Shown: piece by piece, positions 23,348-36,869 of the stretch | Position numbering within the stretch: the stretch's first letter is position 1 | Layout of the letters: each line of letters begins with the position of its first letter | From: Oxytricha trifallax | Lineage: Eukaryota; Ciliophora; Spirotrichea; Sporadotrichida; Oxytrichidae | Reading direction: 5' to 3' | Assembly (NCBI GenBank): GCA_000711775.1 | Contig: ARYC01001385.1 | Span: 1 to 64,000, forward strand | DNA: 64,000 bases | Made by a program: the position numbers and the translations under genes | Notes under the pieces: model-generated | The model's database searches: none | What the model saw: the letters and a program-made list of their open reading frames with translations, nothing else | What the model was told of the DNA's origin: nothing

Positions 23348-25328
23348 TTAATTTATCAGATTTCCTATTTTTATCTATTTTAGCAATATTAATTAGAAGA
23401 TAAAACTAAAAATATTATTGTTGTAAGGAAGTAGCAGAGACCTGAGAATCAGACTTAATGATAAATAGATAACGTCTTTGAGAATAAAAAAATTATACTA
23501 AAGATAAAATTAGGAATAAAAATTAACTCATATTAAAAATCATTAAACAATTAAATCAGATAAATGAGTTTGATAATAAGTTGGATGAATGATTTTATTA
23601 CAATGTTCTCGAAGGAGATTTAAGAATAATAGTGGAAATTAAATATGACTTTTCATAAATGATATAACTTAGGATAAAAATGATCTACGTAAAAGATAAA
23701 AAGTGTTGAAAACTGTTTTTTGCACTAGAACTAGTTTTAAGTTGTACAAGGTAATTTAAAAGCATTGAATAATTATTGAGAGATAAAAAGAATAATTTAA
23801 AAGCAAAATGAAAAAAAAGAGATAAAGGATTAATTATATTTCACAAATCAGAAAATCAATTGAAACGATAATTTACTAAGAATTCAAGATTTTTCAATTA
23901 AATTTCAGGAAATAAATTTCACAAAATGGAATGTAATTTTTATGAAATTGATGGATAAATTCAAATTTATTTTTGAAACAATCTACCTATTCAATTTATC
24001 CATGTTTAATATTGAGGATTGAAGAATTGATTAAATAAACGGGCAATACTAATACAATTAAATGTGAAAATAATAAATAATAAAGTCCTAAAAAAAGGAT
24101 GGAATAAAGGTGATAATCCAATCCGTTAGCATAAGAAGCTAAAAAATAGATTAACTTAAAAGTAAATGAAAACGAAAAAATTGAAGAGTATGATTCACGA
24201 AGCTTGATGAGAAATTATTTTATATCAAAATGGAATTTGGAACAACTTGATAAACTTATGACATTATTGTAAGCACAGATAAAAAATGAGGAGAGTTACG
24301 ATTAACTAAGAAATATATAAATTTTTAGACATGAAAAAGCGAAATAATTATACTTATCACTGTAATTACAATGTGAATCATAACATAAAAATATTATTCA
24401 TCTATCAATCTTAATTGAAGTGAGATTAAAAAAAAAAGATATAAAAAGGTATAGAAAAGTATTTAAATTGGAAAATATGAAAAGAGTGTATGAACATTAT
24501 TGAGTTCATTTGGTTAAGAAATGACCAAACAATTCAATTTATAACTGAGAGCATCATCCAAATTGGTATAGTAAAAATAGATAAAATCTGTAAGTTACCC
24601 CTTCCCCATATATAATAAAAGAGATTAGGAATGATACTCAAACTAATTAAGAGTAGTTCTGAAAATCTGAAAAGTTTCTTCAATTATACTCCAGTCTAAT
24701 AAGAGTTATCATAAACAATTAAAGGAGATAAATTAGGTATATACAAACATAGAAAACAAACTAATCCTTGAATTAGAATAATTAATAATAATTTAGGATG
24801 ATAGCTATAAAAGATGAAATAGAAAGGATTAAATTTAAGCTAAAAATCAAAATTAGAAATGAAAAATAATCTTATTATAAATGATAATTCAAAATTCTTG
24901 AAAAAGATTTAATTATTTTATATAATTAAAGAATATTTATTCAAAGTACCATATATTTATTTAATAAGAGTTCATTAGCGGTATTGAATATATTTATTTA
25001 GAAGCTTAATTACACTTTTTAATTTCTATATTAATTACTTTATACATTATAAAGATACAATATATTTCTGAATAATAAATGATCCAACATTATTGCAAAA
25101 TATTAATTATTGTTTTTTAATGTAATTTTAAATATTTAATTTTTTTTATATTTATATAATTAATATAAATATTTTTAATAGAAAATGATGAGCTTTTTAT
25201 TATAATACATTAATTTATTCAGTTGATTTTAATTCTAGGTATAAATACAACTCAATTCAAAGTTTTTAGATTGAGATTTATAAATTTAAATCTTATTATT
25301 AAATAATATATTATATTAAAAAAATGTT

Positions 25329-25740
25329 GGGAGGAAGTTTCCTGTCAAGTAAATTTAAGTAAAATAATTAATGTTAATTATATATAAATTTTTTGAATTA
25401 ACAATTTTCTACTTCATTAAATATCTGTAGGATAAGTTTAACAATTAATAATAGTTAAAAAAGATAAAATGCAATTATATCTAATGACAGAATTTTAGAA
25501 TATTACGAATTTATATTTTAGTTTTTTCTAAAATTTTTGAAAATAAATAGATAACAATAAGATATAAATATAAAATATTGTCAGATATGAAGTAGATCTT
25601 GTAAAACTTTTTGAGTAGTAGAATAAATTAATTGAATGATAAGTTTATGAAAATCATAAAAACGTGTTTAAATTTGTAAGTAATTAAAATTGCATAAAGA
25701 AAAAACATATTAGTTTTCTTGACAGGAAACTTCCCGAACT
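25329..25740. mobile_element. Small element with inverted ends GGGAAGTTTCCTGTCAAG
   Basis: GGAGGAAGTTTCCTGTCAAG near 25331-25350 is matched in inverse orientation by CTTGACAGGAAACTTCCCG near 25717-25736. The interior (~370 bp) is AT-rich and non-coding. The related copy at 38845-39900 is longer and has extra copies of the terminal motif. This looks like a MITE-type or excised-sequence-like element nested in the larger repeat. Confidence 0.6.
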
Positions 25741-26718
25741 ATTTTTTTATACCTCCCCGAAAATATTAAATTAAATCATATAACTTATTATAATAAAATA
25801 AGATTTTTATTGAACTTTAATTTTATTTATTTAAGCACAATCTCACAATTCCATTTAGATTTATATTATAAAATAAAGTATTAATATTATTATTTAAAAT
25901 ATCTAATTAATTTTAAATGTCTTAATAAATTTACTATATTTTATATATATATAATCGCAAGTCTTATAAAATAATAAACCATCATTTTTCTTTTAAATAT
26001 ATATATATATATATTTTCACCTACTTATCGTGATACTCCAACATCAACAAAGATATAGCTTTTTGTTTATCAACAACCTAATCAAGAACAAAATAAATTA
26101 AATTATTATAAGTTCTTTATTTATTTTATTTAAAATTTTATCATACTTTAGAACTCATTGCTGGCCATTTGTTCCGCAAAGAAAGAAAATAGTATCAGCC
26201 CTTTTTAATATAAATCAAGTTTATATCATTATCTCATTATACCTTTTGATTTTTTATTGCTATAATTATTAAATAATAATTTTATTCTGATAACTTACTC
26301 ATTAAATAGGAAATGATTAACTTAAATATATCAAATTCATTGAAAAAAATTATTAGTAGAATTATTAAAATACTATACTATAATGTGAAAATGGAATTTA
26401 ATTGAATTGGAAATATTTAATAGTAAAATCAAAAATTAATTTAATAAAAATAAAACAAGGCTTAAAATTCATTTTACTTAACGAATTAACACAAATAAGG
26501 GTAATTTAAACTGTATATTTTAATATTTATTAACTTATCAATATTATTTAGAAATTAAAATTTGGCAAAAATGTTTATTATTTAAACATGTAAACAATTA
26601 TGTTAATTTGTATTAAATGTTTAAAATTGAAAAACTCAATATATAAGCAACAAAAAAATTGGTGAACTTGTTGTTTAGATGATTATTATTTCAAATCTGC
26701 TATCTATTTAGCCAACCG

Positions 26719-26988
26719 TCAGTGCATTCCATATCTGCATAACACGTTAGTAATTTCATTGTTAATCCTAACAAAATATGTATATTTAAATGAGGAAACT
26801 CTTATTGTGATGCAAAATATGAGATTTGATTTACGTCCCCAATGTTTAAAAGTAGGGTCCTCAATAATTTCACCGATATATGTAGTATCATGTTCTACTA
26901 CTAAATACTGAATTACTGAGAGTGTTTGATTGATTGCAAGGATGAGTATGTCTTTTGAACTGATTTCAAAATTGCCATCATTGACCAT
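26719..26988 (-). CDS. 89-codon frame inside repeat copy 1, possibly coding
   Basis: ATG 26988 to TGA 26719 gives an 89-residue product with mixed composition, richer in Val, Ile, Thr and charged residues than random AT-rich DNA. The matching segment of copy 2 (around 40,830-41,090) keeps recognisable residues (NDGNFEI against NDSNFEI, then ILAI) but is interrupted by TGA and shifts. This is what a decaying coding region would show. No domain is recognised. Confidence 0.35.
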   Translation of the reverse strand: MVNDGNFEISSKDILILAINQTLSVIQYLVVEHDTTYIGEIIEDPTFKHWGRKSNLIFCITIRVSSFKYTYFVRINNEITNVLCRYGMH

Positions 26989-29900
26989 GTGATTATTTTT
27001 TGAAAGATTTATAAGGATTAGACATCAAAATCTATAACAACGAAAGTATTGATTATTGTCGAACTTGTTTTGTTGAAGAAGATACATTTTGTTGCAGCAT
27101 TTCTAAGCTTACTTTCTAAGCAACTCTATGGTAAATTTTCAAATATAAATTATTTATTTTGCTGGGAATTAAATTAATTTTACATTGGACTAGCTTGAAG
27201 ATAAAGTTTTTTAGTTCTTGTTAAAAGTTTATGACAGTGATAAAACAGCATTCCAAAATGTAGTATAGCATGATTATAATGGTATAGATGACTAACTAAG
27301 GCCATATATATTCAAGGAACTTCTTTTTATAAGAAAAGTATATTATTAACTCTAATTACATTAATTTTTAGTTTGAATTCTAGTAAAAATTGTTCCTACA
27401 GATTCTCTTAAGAAATAATCTTTCAAATGTAAATTAATGAGAACTATAATTATAATAAAATAATCAGAACTAAAATCAAAACTATTGAAGTTTTTTTTTT
27501 TATGTATAAAATTTTTGAATTAAAATTTGAATTAGAATTTTTTTAGTAGCCATTTTTGATATTACTCTTAGATATTAAATGATATTAATTTTACTTTGAT
27601 TTATGTTTAATTTTATTAAAATATTAATTAAAACAATTTTTTACTTTTAATGTATATATTTTGATAGAATTAATTATTTTATTAAAAAAATTCAATAAAA
27701 AATTATTTATGAGTTCGGATTATAAATAAAAATAAACTAAAGTATTTGAATTCGCTCTTAAAAATATATATTTCGAATTTTTTATAATTATAATGTTAAG
27801 CTATATTTACTAACATTATAAAAGCAGACTATCATTTATAATTATATTTTATTTTGACGTAATTATTTAATAGTTTTTTCCAGTTTAATTCAATTAATAT
27901 ATTGTATTTATCGAGGAAAACTCTTGTCAACGGTTCTTGGGTTTTACATATTAATAAATTACAACTTTAGTATCATTTGCTTTTTATTATATTTATGTTT
28001 AAATGAAAAAATTAGAATAACAGGTATGTGATTTTTATGAAAGAAATAATTGTTTTTAGATAAAAAGCTAAGACAACAAAAAATCAATATTTATATAATG
28101 AATTAATTTTTTATATTTTGATGAATAATTAATCTTTTAAATTTATAAAAAATTTGCAATTAAATTATGATTTCACTCTTTTATTTGAATTTTTAAGCTA
28201 TAGTAAATGACATCAAAGCACTTATAAATTAGTTAAGCAAAAAGTAAGTATAAGCATGTAAAAATTAAAAAAATTATTAATATAATTAATTTGCCCTCTT
28301 AATAACAATATATTGGAAATTTAAAAACTTTCTAAATATTATATCTCTATAAATAATATTTATTATAATTTATTTACTTAATTTAATTAGATATTTAAAT
28401 ATTTTTACAACTATAATTTTTAATAGGTCTATAGCCATTTACTTCTTCAACTAAATTTAATTATAATTTATCCTTTAATATTCTTAATAATATTTTATGT
28501 TAGAATAAGCAAGGAAATATATTATTTGAATTTCAAATAAAAATTTACTATTTTTTATTTTTGACAAAATTTCTAAAATAAATTACTATAAAATTTGGAG
28601 GAGATACTTTTTGTACTGTATAAAATTCTTTAATTTTAAATATATTTTAAAATATTTAATTTACCAATCATGAATAAATACTACATTATGCCTGATTAGA
28701 AAATAACTATTGATTTTTTTTATTTTTATTGATTAAAACAACATTATAAATTTTATTCCTTAAAAATTATATCTAATAGAAAGTTACAATATGTATATAT
28801 ATATTAGAAAATTTAAGCAGGCATTTAAATAGTTTCTCTATTAAAAAAAAATTAATCTGGGATATGAATTCTTTAAAAATTATTTCATATAATAATTTTT
28901 AGTTCTTAAATTTATCTATTAATTCAATTTTATACAACTAGATATATCAATTAATTTGTTTTTAGATTGAATTCTTAATTTTAGAATCAAAATTAAGTTA
29001 TTTATACAATATTTTTATATCCAAAAATAGCAGTAAATTATAATCTATTAAATATTTATACTAATTAATTTTAAATTAAGTATATATTTTAATGGTATTT
29101 ATTAATCTTTTTGTCGAATATATAATAATAAATTGAAAATATATTTATTAATTTTTAATGAATAATTGTAAGATATAAAGAGAGGTGAAGGGCTCTATGA
29201 TAAAATAGTCCAGCTAATTTGATACTTAATACATAAAATAAATCTAAGAAATATATATTTTGTGACTATTTATTATTTATTAAATTCTAATTTTTACCAA
29301 GAAAATATACATTTATTTTGCTTTAAAACTTAATTATTTTTATTTAAATAACGAAAATATTTTTAACTATAAATTGAATTATAAAACGATAATTAAAATA
29401 ATGTTATAAGATAACCAAATTTAATTTTATCAATTATTACTTAAATGAGATTGATATATGTAGGAATTTTTCTCGTAAATTTATACCAAATCATTCAAGG
29501 TAAGTCTTATTCTCCCTAATCTGTTAATATCTTTAGAAATTATTGAATTTTTATAATTTTTATAAATAGGTTAAATTATGGACAATGAATAAAAAATTAA
29601 ATAATGGATGTTATAAAATCCAAAATGACTCAAAATTTAAAATTTAATCCTGCAATTTTAGCGAGAATTTACTATTGGGAATATTCCTTCAATCATACCA
29701 AGAGGCGACATTATTTGATTTTGAGCTAACTGCGAAAGGTAGGAAATAATTTTTTTTCTCGCTTATAAGAAGACCTAAAATCATTATAGCAGTAACAGCT
29801 GCTTTCTCATTATAATGCGATTTCTAAAGAATATAATTTTAATAGAGGTTAAAGACATTTTTTATAAAAAAAAAATTGAAGTTAATTAATATTTAATTTA

Positions 29901-32900
29901 TTAATTTTATATTTAATTTATTTTCCTTATCGAATGTATTCCTAAAAAATTATATTACTAAATCTTAGAAAAATTTAATTGTTATTTTATTAGTAATAAT
30001 TCAATTCAAATTAAATTCATTAAAAAATAGTGAGAAATATAATTAAAATTTTTGATTTAATTTTTATAAAATTAAATTAATAAAAGAGACCTAATAATTT
30101 ATTAAGATATATTAGATAATGCAAAAAGTTAACCAAAAAGAATCTATTTTAATCAATACAATATCTTAATAGGGTCATTATATATTAGAAATCCTTAATT
30201 AAATATAATGTAATATATTTTAGCTTCATCTAACTTACCTAAGTTATAGAAAAGGAACGGATAATCAAAGTATTAGAACAAAAAATAATGTAATTAAATT
30301 TGGTTGAGCAGATTTGAATTTAATTTTTCACTTTATTTTAAAACTTAATATATGTTACAAATATATTATTTATTTGGACTGGCCTCAATCATGATATTTG
30401 GATGCTTAAATAATAACTTTTTGATTCTTTTTCATATCAATTCAATTGCTTAAAGTCATTTAAAATAAATATTCTCAATTAGGGAATAAGATAATATTTT
30501 AATAGTTTCGTAAATAAGCTATTAAAACTTAGGAATTTAAAGATTTTTAATGTGCTTAATGATAGTAGATTATGATAATTCCATCATAATAATCTTGTTA
30601 ATTGTTACCTAAAGTATTTTTTATTTATATATTTGTAAACTTCATGACTTTAATTTATTAATTAAGTCAAATTATATTTTAAAAAAAAACCATTAAATTA
30701 TTATATCTTTTCAGATTAATTTAATATTTTTTAAATTACTTTATGCAAATAAAATTATTGATAAAATATAATTAATGATAAGTCATTCCTTCTGATAGCA
30801 TGATTAAAGTCAGATTTTATAATAATATATTTTTAATATTTAAAATTAATTAAATAATATATTGAAAAAGTATGTAAATGTAAAAAAAAATTCTATCTAT
30901 TAGGGGAGCACATCCTTAATAACTGTATTAATTGATTGTTTTTCTAAATAAAAGATTATATTTATAATTATTTAAAAATTATAAAATAATATTTACATTT
31001 TATAAATCATATTATTATTACTGTTACATATTTGATTTAGAACTTTGGTTTCAAATTATATCTTTAGTATTGCCAAAACAGTGGCAGATAAGTTTTTTTC
31101 TGATCTCTTTTATTTATAAAAAAATTGGTTTTAGGTCTTTAGATGTAGTAGTTATTGTGTCAGTTTTAGTTGTATTTGTTGTTGTATTTGCTTTTGTTAT
31201 TAAAGGTGAAGGAATATCAATTATTGTTGTTGTTGAATGAGTAGAAATAATGATGTCTAAGATTCATATTTTTGTGTTAACATACTCTATATTTAGAGTA
31301 TTATAAATCAAATTATGATTAAAAATTAATACTCAATACTAATATTGTAATAATAAAGCAAACATTTGTTTGTAAATTCTAACAAAAATACTTATCTTTA
31401 TATTTTTTTCTATAACTTATTTTAATAAGTTATTCTATATGCCTTATTAGCAAAAACTGGAGTGCAATCATTAAAATTTTCAACAGTATGTTAATACTTC
31501 AGAGTATAACCCCATAAATCAATTAAGAAAATATATTTAAAATTAAATCGATTTTACTTCAATTTATTTAATGTAAGCCAAAAGGAGTGGTTTTTTATTT
31601 AGATTCTATTTTCCCTCAATGCTTTAGAATGAATTTAAATATTGGGCCTAACAATCTTATTGATTAAATTAATATATTGTTGCAACTGTTAATTTATTAA
31701 ATAAATATATTATTTTATAGAATTTTTATCGCATAAGTTTTATTAATAAGGAATTCCTATTTTTACGATTCCTAATCCGAATCTTTTTTAAAATTCCAAA
31801 AATGCATTTACTTCTTGCTGTATAATCAATAAAATATTCTAGAAATAAATTGAATGATAATTTCTTTAATACTTTGTGTTTTTTATTCACTCGAAACAAA
31901 TACATTTTGGTGCGAGTAGCAATTGTATATAAAACCCTATGAGTAATATTTTTTTATAGAAAATGAGGTATTAGTAAAGTCAATGGATATATATGAAAAT
32001 AATTTTAATATAAGTTCATTCTAAAAAGTTAATTCATATGTAAATTATAGTCAAAAAATTTATAATCAAATAATATTTGGTATTTTCTTTTTTATAAATA
32101 CTTATCTCTCAATTTGCCTTAATATTTTAAACTGGGTTCATCCTCAATCCTCTTTATTAAAATAAGAATTATTAGTCTTCATTATTTTCTTTTCCTAAGC
32201 TTGAATAAATTTAAATCTTTAACGTACTTAGTGAATCTTCTTTATTCCAAGATATTTATTAAATATTTCCTTTAAGGCTCTGAAGATTTCCACTGTACTA
32301 CCGATAAAATTTGCACTTATCACAATGTAATATTTCTAGATATTTCTTATATTTTAAGCATACTTAAATGCAGTATTAGAAAATAAATAAAGAATATTTA
32401 TCTATAGTAAAGTTGATAACTCTTACACATTCTATTCCTTTTATTGTAGGATTCAATTCCCACTATAAATAAATGTTTAAAAAAAATTATTTATTAGTAA
32501 AAAGTGTATAAAAAGATACATTAAATAATTAGTAGCTAATTTGTATTTTATAAATCACTTTATACTAATAATTCCAATCTTTTATTGTAAAATAAATGCA
32601 AATATAATTGAAGATAGTAAATCTTTATTAAATTTTTGATAGAATTAATCTAAATATAGTTCTTCAAATAAAATATTTTTTATTAAACTCTAAATTACTA
32701 CTATTTTTATTTGTAATTTTTAATTAATGAAATTTATATGTATTGCTTATCTGAAATATAATATATTTAAATTAGAATATTATTTAAGATTCTTTAATAT
32801 CTAAATTCAATTATTTTCTTTGTGAAACCACCAAGTTCACTCATAAATATAAATGAAGTTTGTTTTAAAAGTTAAAATAAAATATAATTACATTTTTTAT

Positions 32901-33147
32901 AAGGTGTAAATTTTTTAAATCGAAGTCATTGTAAATTTGTTAAATAAAAAAGGGAGATATATAATAATAACACACAAATTAATAATAAAATTATAATTCT
33001 GAAACATTTTTGTATTTCTCTGTGCTTGTTAGCGCATTCGCGCATTTTCTTAATTTATGACTTTAGTACCGTATTAAACAGATTACTGTTAAAAGATCGT
33101 AACTTCTGTTAAAAAAATAAAATTTGCACAATTACTTTTAGTTTTAA

Positions 33148-33287
33148 TGGTGTTGTTGCAGATGTCAATCATAATTTCTGAAAGTTATCTACATTTATGG
33201 CTAAAATTAAAAGCATTTGACTAAATTAAATTCTTTTAAAGTGTTAATAACTTTTAGAAATTATGAGTGACATCTGCAACAGCACCA
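33148..33287. repeat. 140-bp hairpin element with ~40-bp arms
   Basis: Arms 33148-33188 and 33247-33287 are inverse copies with about four mismatches, sharing the core GTTGCAGATGTCA / TGACATCTGCAAC. The loop is AT-rich. Size and structure fit a small MITE-like element. It lies just upstream of the larger palindrome. Confidence 0.7.
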
Positions 33288-33426
33288 ATCAATTATATGT
33301 AATTATACAAATTTTTATAAAGTGAAGATAACGATTTGAATATGAATATGAGTAATTAATCAGGATTTATTGTGTAGATTAGGTCTTTAGCTGCATTTAT
33401 AGTCTTAATTCCTCTCCATTTGCAGT

Positions 33427-33597
33427 ATTTTAATCATCGCAACTTTCTTAGCTTGTACTGTTCAGAATCATGAAGCCTATTCGCATTTGATACTTCGCAT
33501 TCCTACTGTCAACGAGAACCGCTTTTTAGGTGCTACTGCTGAAGCCGCCGCCATAGCTAGCCTCAAAGCTGTCTTGCTGGAGATCCTAGACCACTGA
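33427..33597 (+). CDS. Coding-like fragment in left palindrome arm (3' exon?)
   Basis: From about 33427 to TGA 33595-33597 a frame encodes a hydrophobic run (ILIIATFLACTV, signal-peptide-like) followed by a soluble, Ala-rich segment ending in LLEILDH. TTTGCAG at 33419-33425 could be a 3' splice site. No ATG lies upstream before a TGA. It may be the last exon, or a germline segment, of a small secreted or membrane protein whose 5' part lies elsewhere. Confidence 0.5.
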   Translation: MLIIATFLACTVQNHEAYSHLILRIPTVNENRFLGATAEAAAIASLKAVLLEILDH

Positions 33598-33849
33598 GAG
33601 ACTCCATTATGTTTAGTGGAATTTTAATTATTTTCAGAGATTTAATAAATTAAATTAGGGCAAGTTTGAATTAATACATTTAAGCCTAAAATTAATTAAA
33701 ACATCTCTAATAAAAATTCTTTATAGATTAAACCTATTAGTATGATTTAAATATCTCAAACATTAAAACTTAAAAAGTTTTAATTGCCCTAATTTAATTT
33801 ACTAAATCTCTGAAAATAATTAAATTTCCACTAAACATAATGGAGTCTC

Positions 33850-34020
33850 TCAGTGGTCCAGGATCTCCAGCAAGACAGCTTTGAGGCTAGCTATGGCGGC
33901 GGCTTCAGCAGTAGCACCTAAAAAGCGGTTCTCGTTGACAGTAGGAATGCGAAGTATCAAATGCGAATAGGCTTCATGATTCTGAACAGTACAAGCTAAG
34001 AAAGTTGCGATGATTAAAAT
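33850..34020 (-). CDS. Inverted second copy of the coding-like fragment
   Basis: It is the mirror copy in the right arm, ending at TGA 33850-33852 on the minus strand. The differences seen in the frame are silent (CTA versus CTG, Leu). This suggests both copies were kept under constraint or are recent. Confidence 0.5.
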   Translation of the reverse strand: MLIIATFLACTVQNHEAYSHLILRIPTVNENRFLGATAEAAAIASLKAVLLEILDH

Positions 34021-34130
34021 ACTGCAAATGGAGAGGAATTAAGACTATAAATGCAGCTAAAGACCTAATCTACACAATAAATCCTGATTAATTACTCATA
34101 TTCATATTCAAATCGTTATCTTCACTTTAT

Positions 34131-36869
34131 TGTTATTATTTTTAACAGAAGTTTTGATGTTTTATATATCTAACCTTTTATTTAATAAATTTAAAATGAC
34201 TTTAATTTCAAAATTTATACCTTATTTAAAGTAATTATTATAAAAGTTATAAATAGTTTTGTAAAAATATTATTTTTACTTTTATATTAATTATATAATT
34301 TATATTGTATAAGTGAAGTTAATAATTTTTTTATTTCTTTTTATTCTTATATATGATTAATTGAATATTTATAAATATTTTTTACTCTTTGAATGCATGA
34401 AATTGTTTTGAAGTTATTAATTAATGTAAAACAAATAAGTTTTAATTTATAGGATATTTTTATGACAAAAGAACAAAAGTCTTTTCAAAATATAACTTAT
34501 GAATTAAAATTTTTTGAAGTTAGAGTTCCGATTTCTCTATCAAAAAAATTAAAATACATGTTTTAAATCATAAAAATTAATAATACAATTTATTTTGAAT
34601 AAAATTAGTAATTAAAGAGATATTTATTTTTTTTATTTATATTTTCAATTAATTTATTGTTTTAATAATTAAATATATAAATTTTAAATAATATTTAAAT
34701 AAATTATTAATAGTAAATGTTAATAAATGTGAGTTAGATTAATAATTATAAAGTATTTAAATTTAAATATTAATGGAAAGTAACCAACAACAAGATATTG
34801 TTCAAAATGTTTTATTAAATAAATTTAATTTATTATATTACTCATTAATGAATTTGAGATTGTCAAAATCGAAAATATTAAGTGTTTAGCATTTTTATAA
34901 ACAAATAATACCTCATTAATTTATATTATTAAAATAAGTTAAAAATTAAAATAAGTCTGATAAAATGTTTTACAATTCTTACATTAATAATAAATTGTAA
35001 ATTTGTGCACTTTGTAAATTTTTTTTTTATTTTAAAATGTTATTTATATAACTAAATATTTTATATTACTTATTTTCGACAATTTAATTGCATATAAACT
35101 TTTTCATATATTATAAAAGCTCTGTTATTTTTTTATAAGAAGTTTCAACATTTTCTGTTTAAAAGGTAACTAACTGAAACTGATTTGAGTTTAAATGATA
35201 CATTTAATTTTGATAAAACAATTTCTTTTCTTTTTTTTATTTCATGAAGATATTATAATCCATTCTACTTCAAAATATACTATTGTTTTAATGTTATTAG
35301 CATATATATTTTTACCAATTAATTTTTGTAGACTAATTTTAAAATAATTATTATTTTTATTTAAATTTATGTGCAATAGTGACACTCAAAAATCAAAATA
35401 ACATGCCTCCTCAACCAAGTTGTACATGCGGCTGGATTGTAATTAAATTTTTTCTTTATCATCTTAATAATAAAATTGCCATTAATTAAAAATTTATAAA
35501 AAATATATGTTTTTCTGCTTTTTAAACTGCTCTTCGCACAGAGCATATTCAATAATAATTATTATATTTATTATATAGCTTGAATTAAATTAATTAAATT
35601 TATTGATTTTAGAAATATATTGAATTATATTAAAAAAATATATAAATATCTCGTTTAAATAATTTATATACCTTATATCTTTGAATTGATTGAATTTTAT
35701 ATATAAAATATTTTGCAATAAATTTTACAGCTAACTATTGGTTCTTTTAGAGTTTAATTGTGAAATAGAATAAAATTTTCAATTTCAATCAAATTATTAA
35801 TATATATTTATGATTATATGATCTCGGAAAATTTTACATTGAATATTCTCTAATTACCAGCAAGATGTTGCGAGCTACGATTAGTATTAAGGAGATTAAT
35901 TTGTATAACACCAGATTATAAAATTTAAATATACTTTTAATCAAATGAATTATAATAAATATTGTTTATATTATTATTTAAATTAGAAAAAAAAAGACTA
36001 AAAAAGACATATGAAAGAACAAAAATATTGATATTAAAGAAGTAAAACTTAGACTGAATCAAATAAATATATTCAAACATTTTATCAATGATTTTATTTT
36101 TTAATTTAATTAATAAATTTAATATCTTCAGAAATCATGAATTTGTATAGTTGCAGAATAAAATGTATAAATTTCATTAAGATTTAATTGATAAAGCCAA
36201 ATGGTTTAAAATTCAATCAAATAATAATTTTATATATTTCACAACACTTAATCTATTTAAAATAAAATTGATAAAAAATTAAAAAAACATTAACTAATTT
36301 CTATATTTTAATATCATAATAAATTTATAATTACATAAGAGCTAATTTCTGTTTAAATCTAAAAATTAAATATAAGTCTTTTATTTATTAAAAATATAAT
36401 TTTAAAATTCATCTAATAACTATAATAAAATGAATTAGGTAATTTAATTCAATTCACATCTGAAAAAAAACAATTAAAACAATATGTAACATTTTTAATA
36501 TTGAATTTTAACAAATAAATTAATTTTTTCTCATTACTTATTTAAAAATCTTTTTGATAATGTTCAAAACTATCAAATTCAAAAATAATTATTTACCAAA
36601 ACTGAGCTTTTTAAATATAAGTATAAATATTTTAAGATTTATTAGTCCTAAATTGTTCTTATGATTGTCTCAGAATTTATTGTGGCAGAGTACAATATTA
36701 TAATAGAAAATATGAGCATAAAGGAATTGTTATATATATAATATTTGTTTAATCTATTTATTTAATTATTTTAAAGTAAAATTATTAATTTTATATATTT
36801 TATTATATTTGAAGAAAAATTTATATTTTTTTAAATTAATAAGTTTCATTATTAATTATTTTTATTATA
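34131..36869. other. AT-rich, no gene seen
   Basis: Very AT-rich sequence between the palindrome and the second repeat copy. No coding-like composition or strong repeat was noticed. Confidence 0.6.

Larger units (their letters stand above)
23385..28520 (+). repeat. Copy 1 of a ~5-kb directly repeated AT-rich unit
   Basis: The unit aligns along its length with 36870-42520 in the same orientation, with frequent substitutions and small indels. Shared landmarks include the start region near 23457/36943, the fragment 'ATCCGTTAGCATAAGAAGC', the TIR element at 25329, and a segment near 26740/40840. Copy 1 lacks ~600 bp that copy 2 has inside the TIR element. A third, shorter relative is at about 61170-62520. 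It is likely an old germline-limited repeat family. Confidence 0.88.
23348..33140. other. AT-rich desert, first part
   Basis: Base composition drops sharply to very low GC. Apart from the duplicated unit at 23385-28520, I see only AT-rich sequence with short TA runs (for example near 26,000) and no convincing gene. Long TGA-free frames occur but are expected by chance at this composition. Confidence 0.7.
33317..34130. repeat. 0.8-kb palindrome with GC-rich, coding-like core
   Basis: Arm 33317-33663 is repeated in inverse orientation at 33784-34130 around a ~120-bp AT-rich spacer. Each arm contains a ~180-bp moderate-GC segment that stands out from the surrounding desert. A clear difference between the arms is CTA versus CTG (both Leu) in the coding-like frame. 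Confidence 0.9.
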
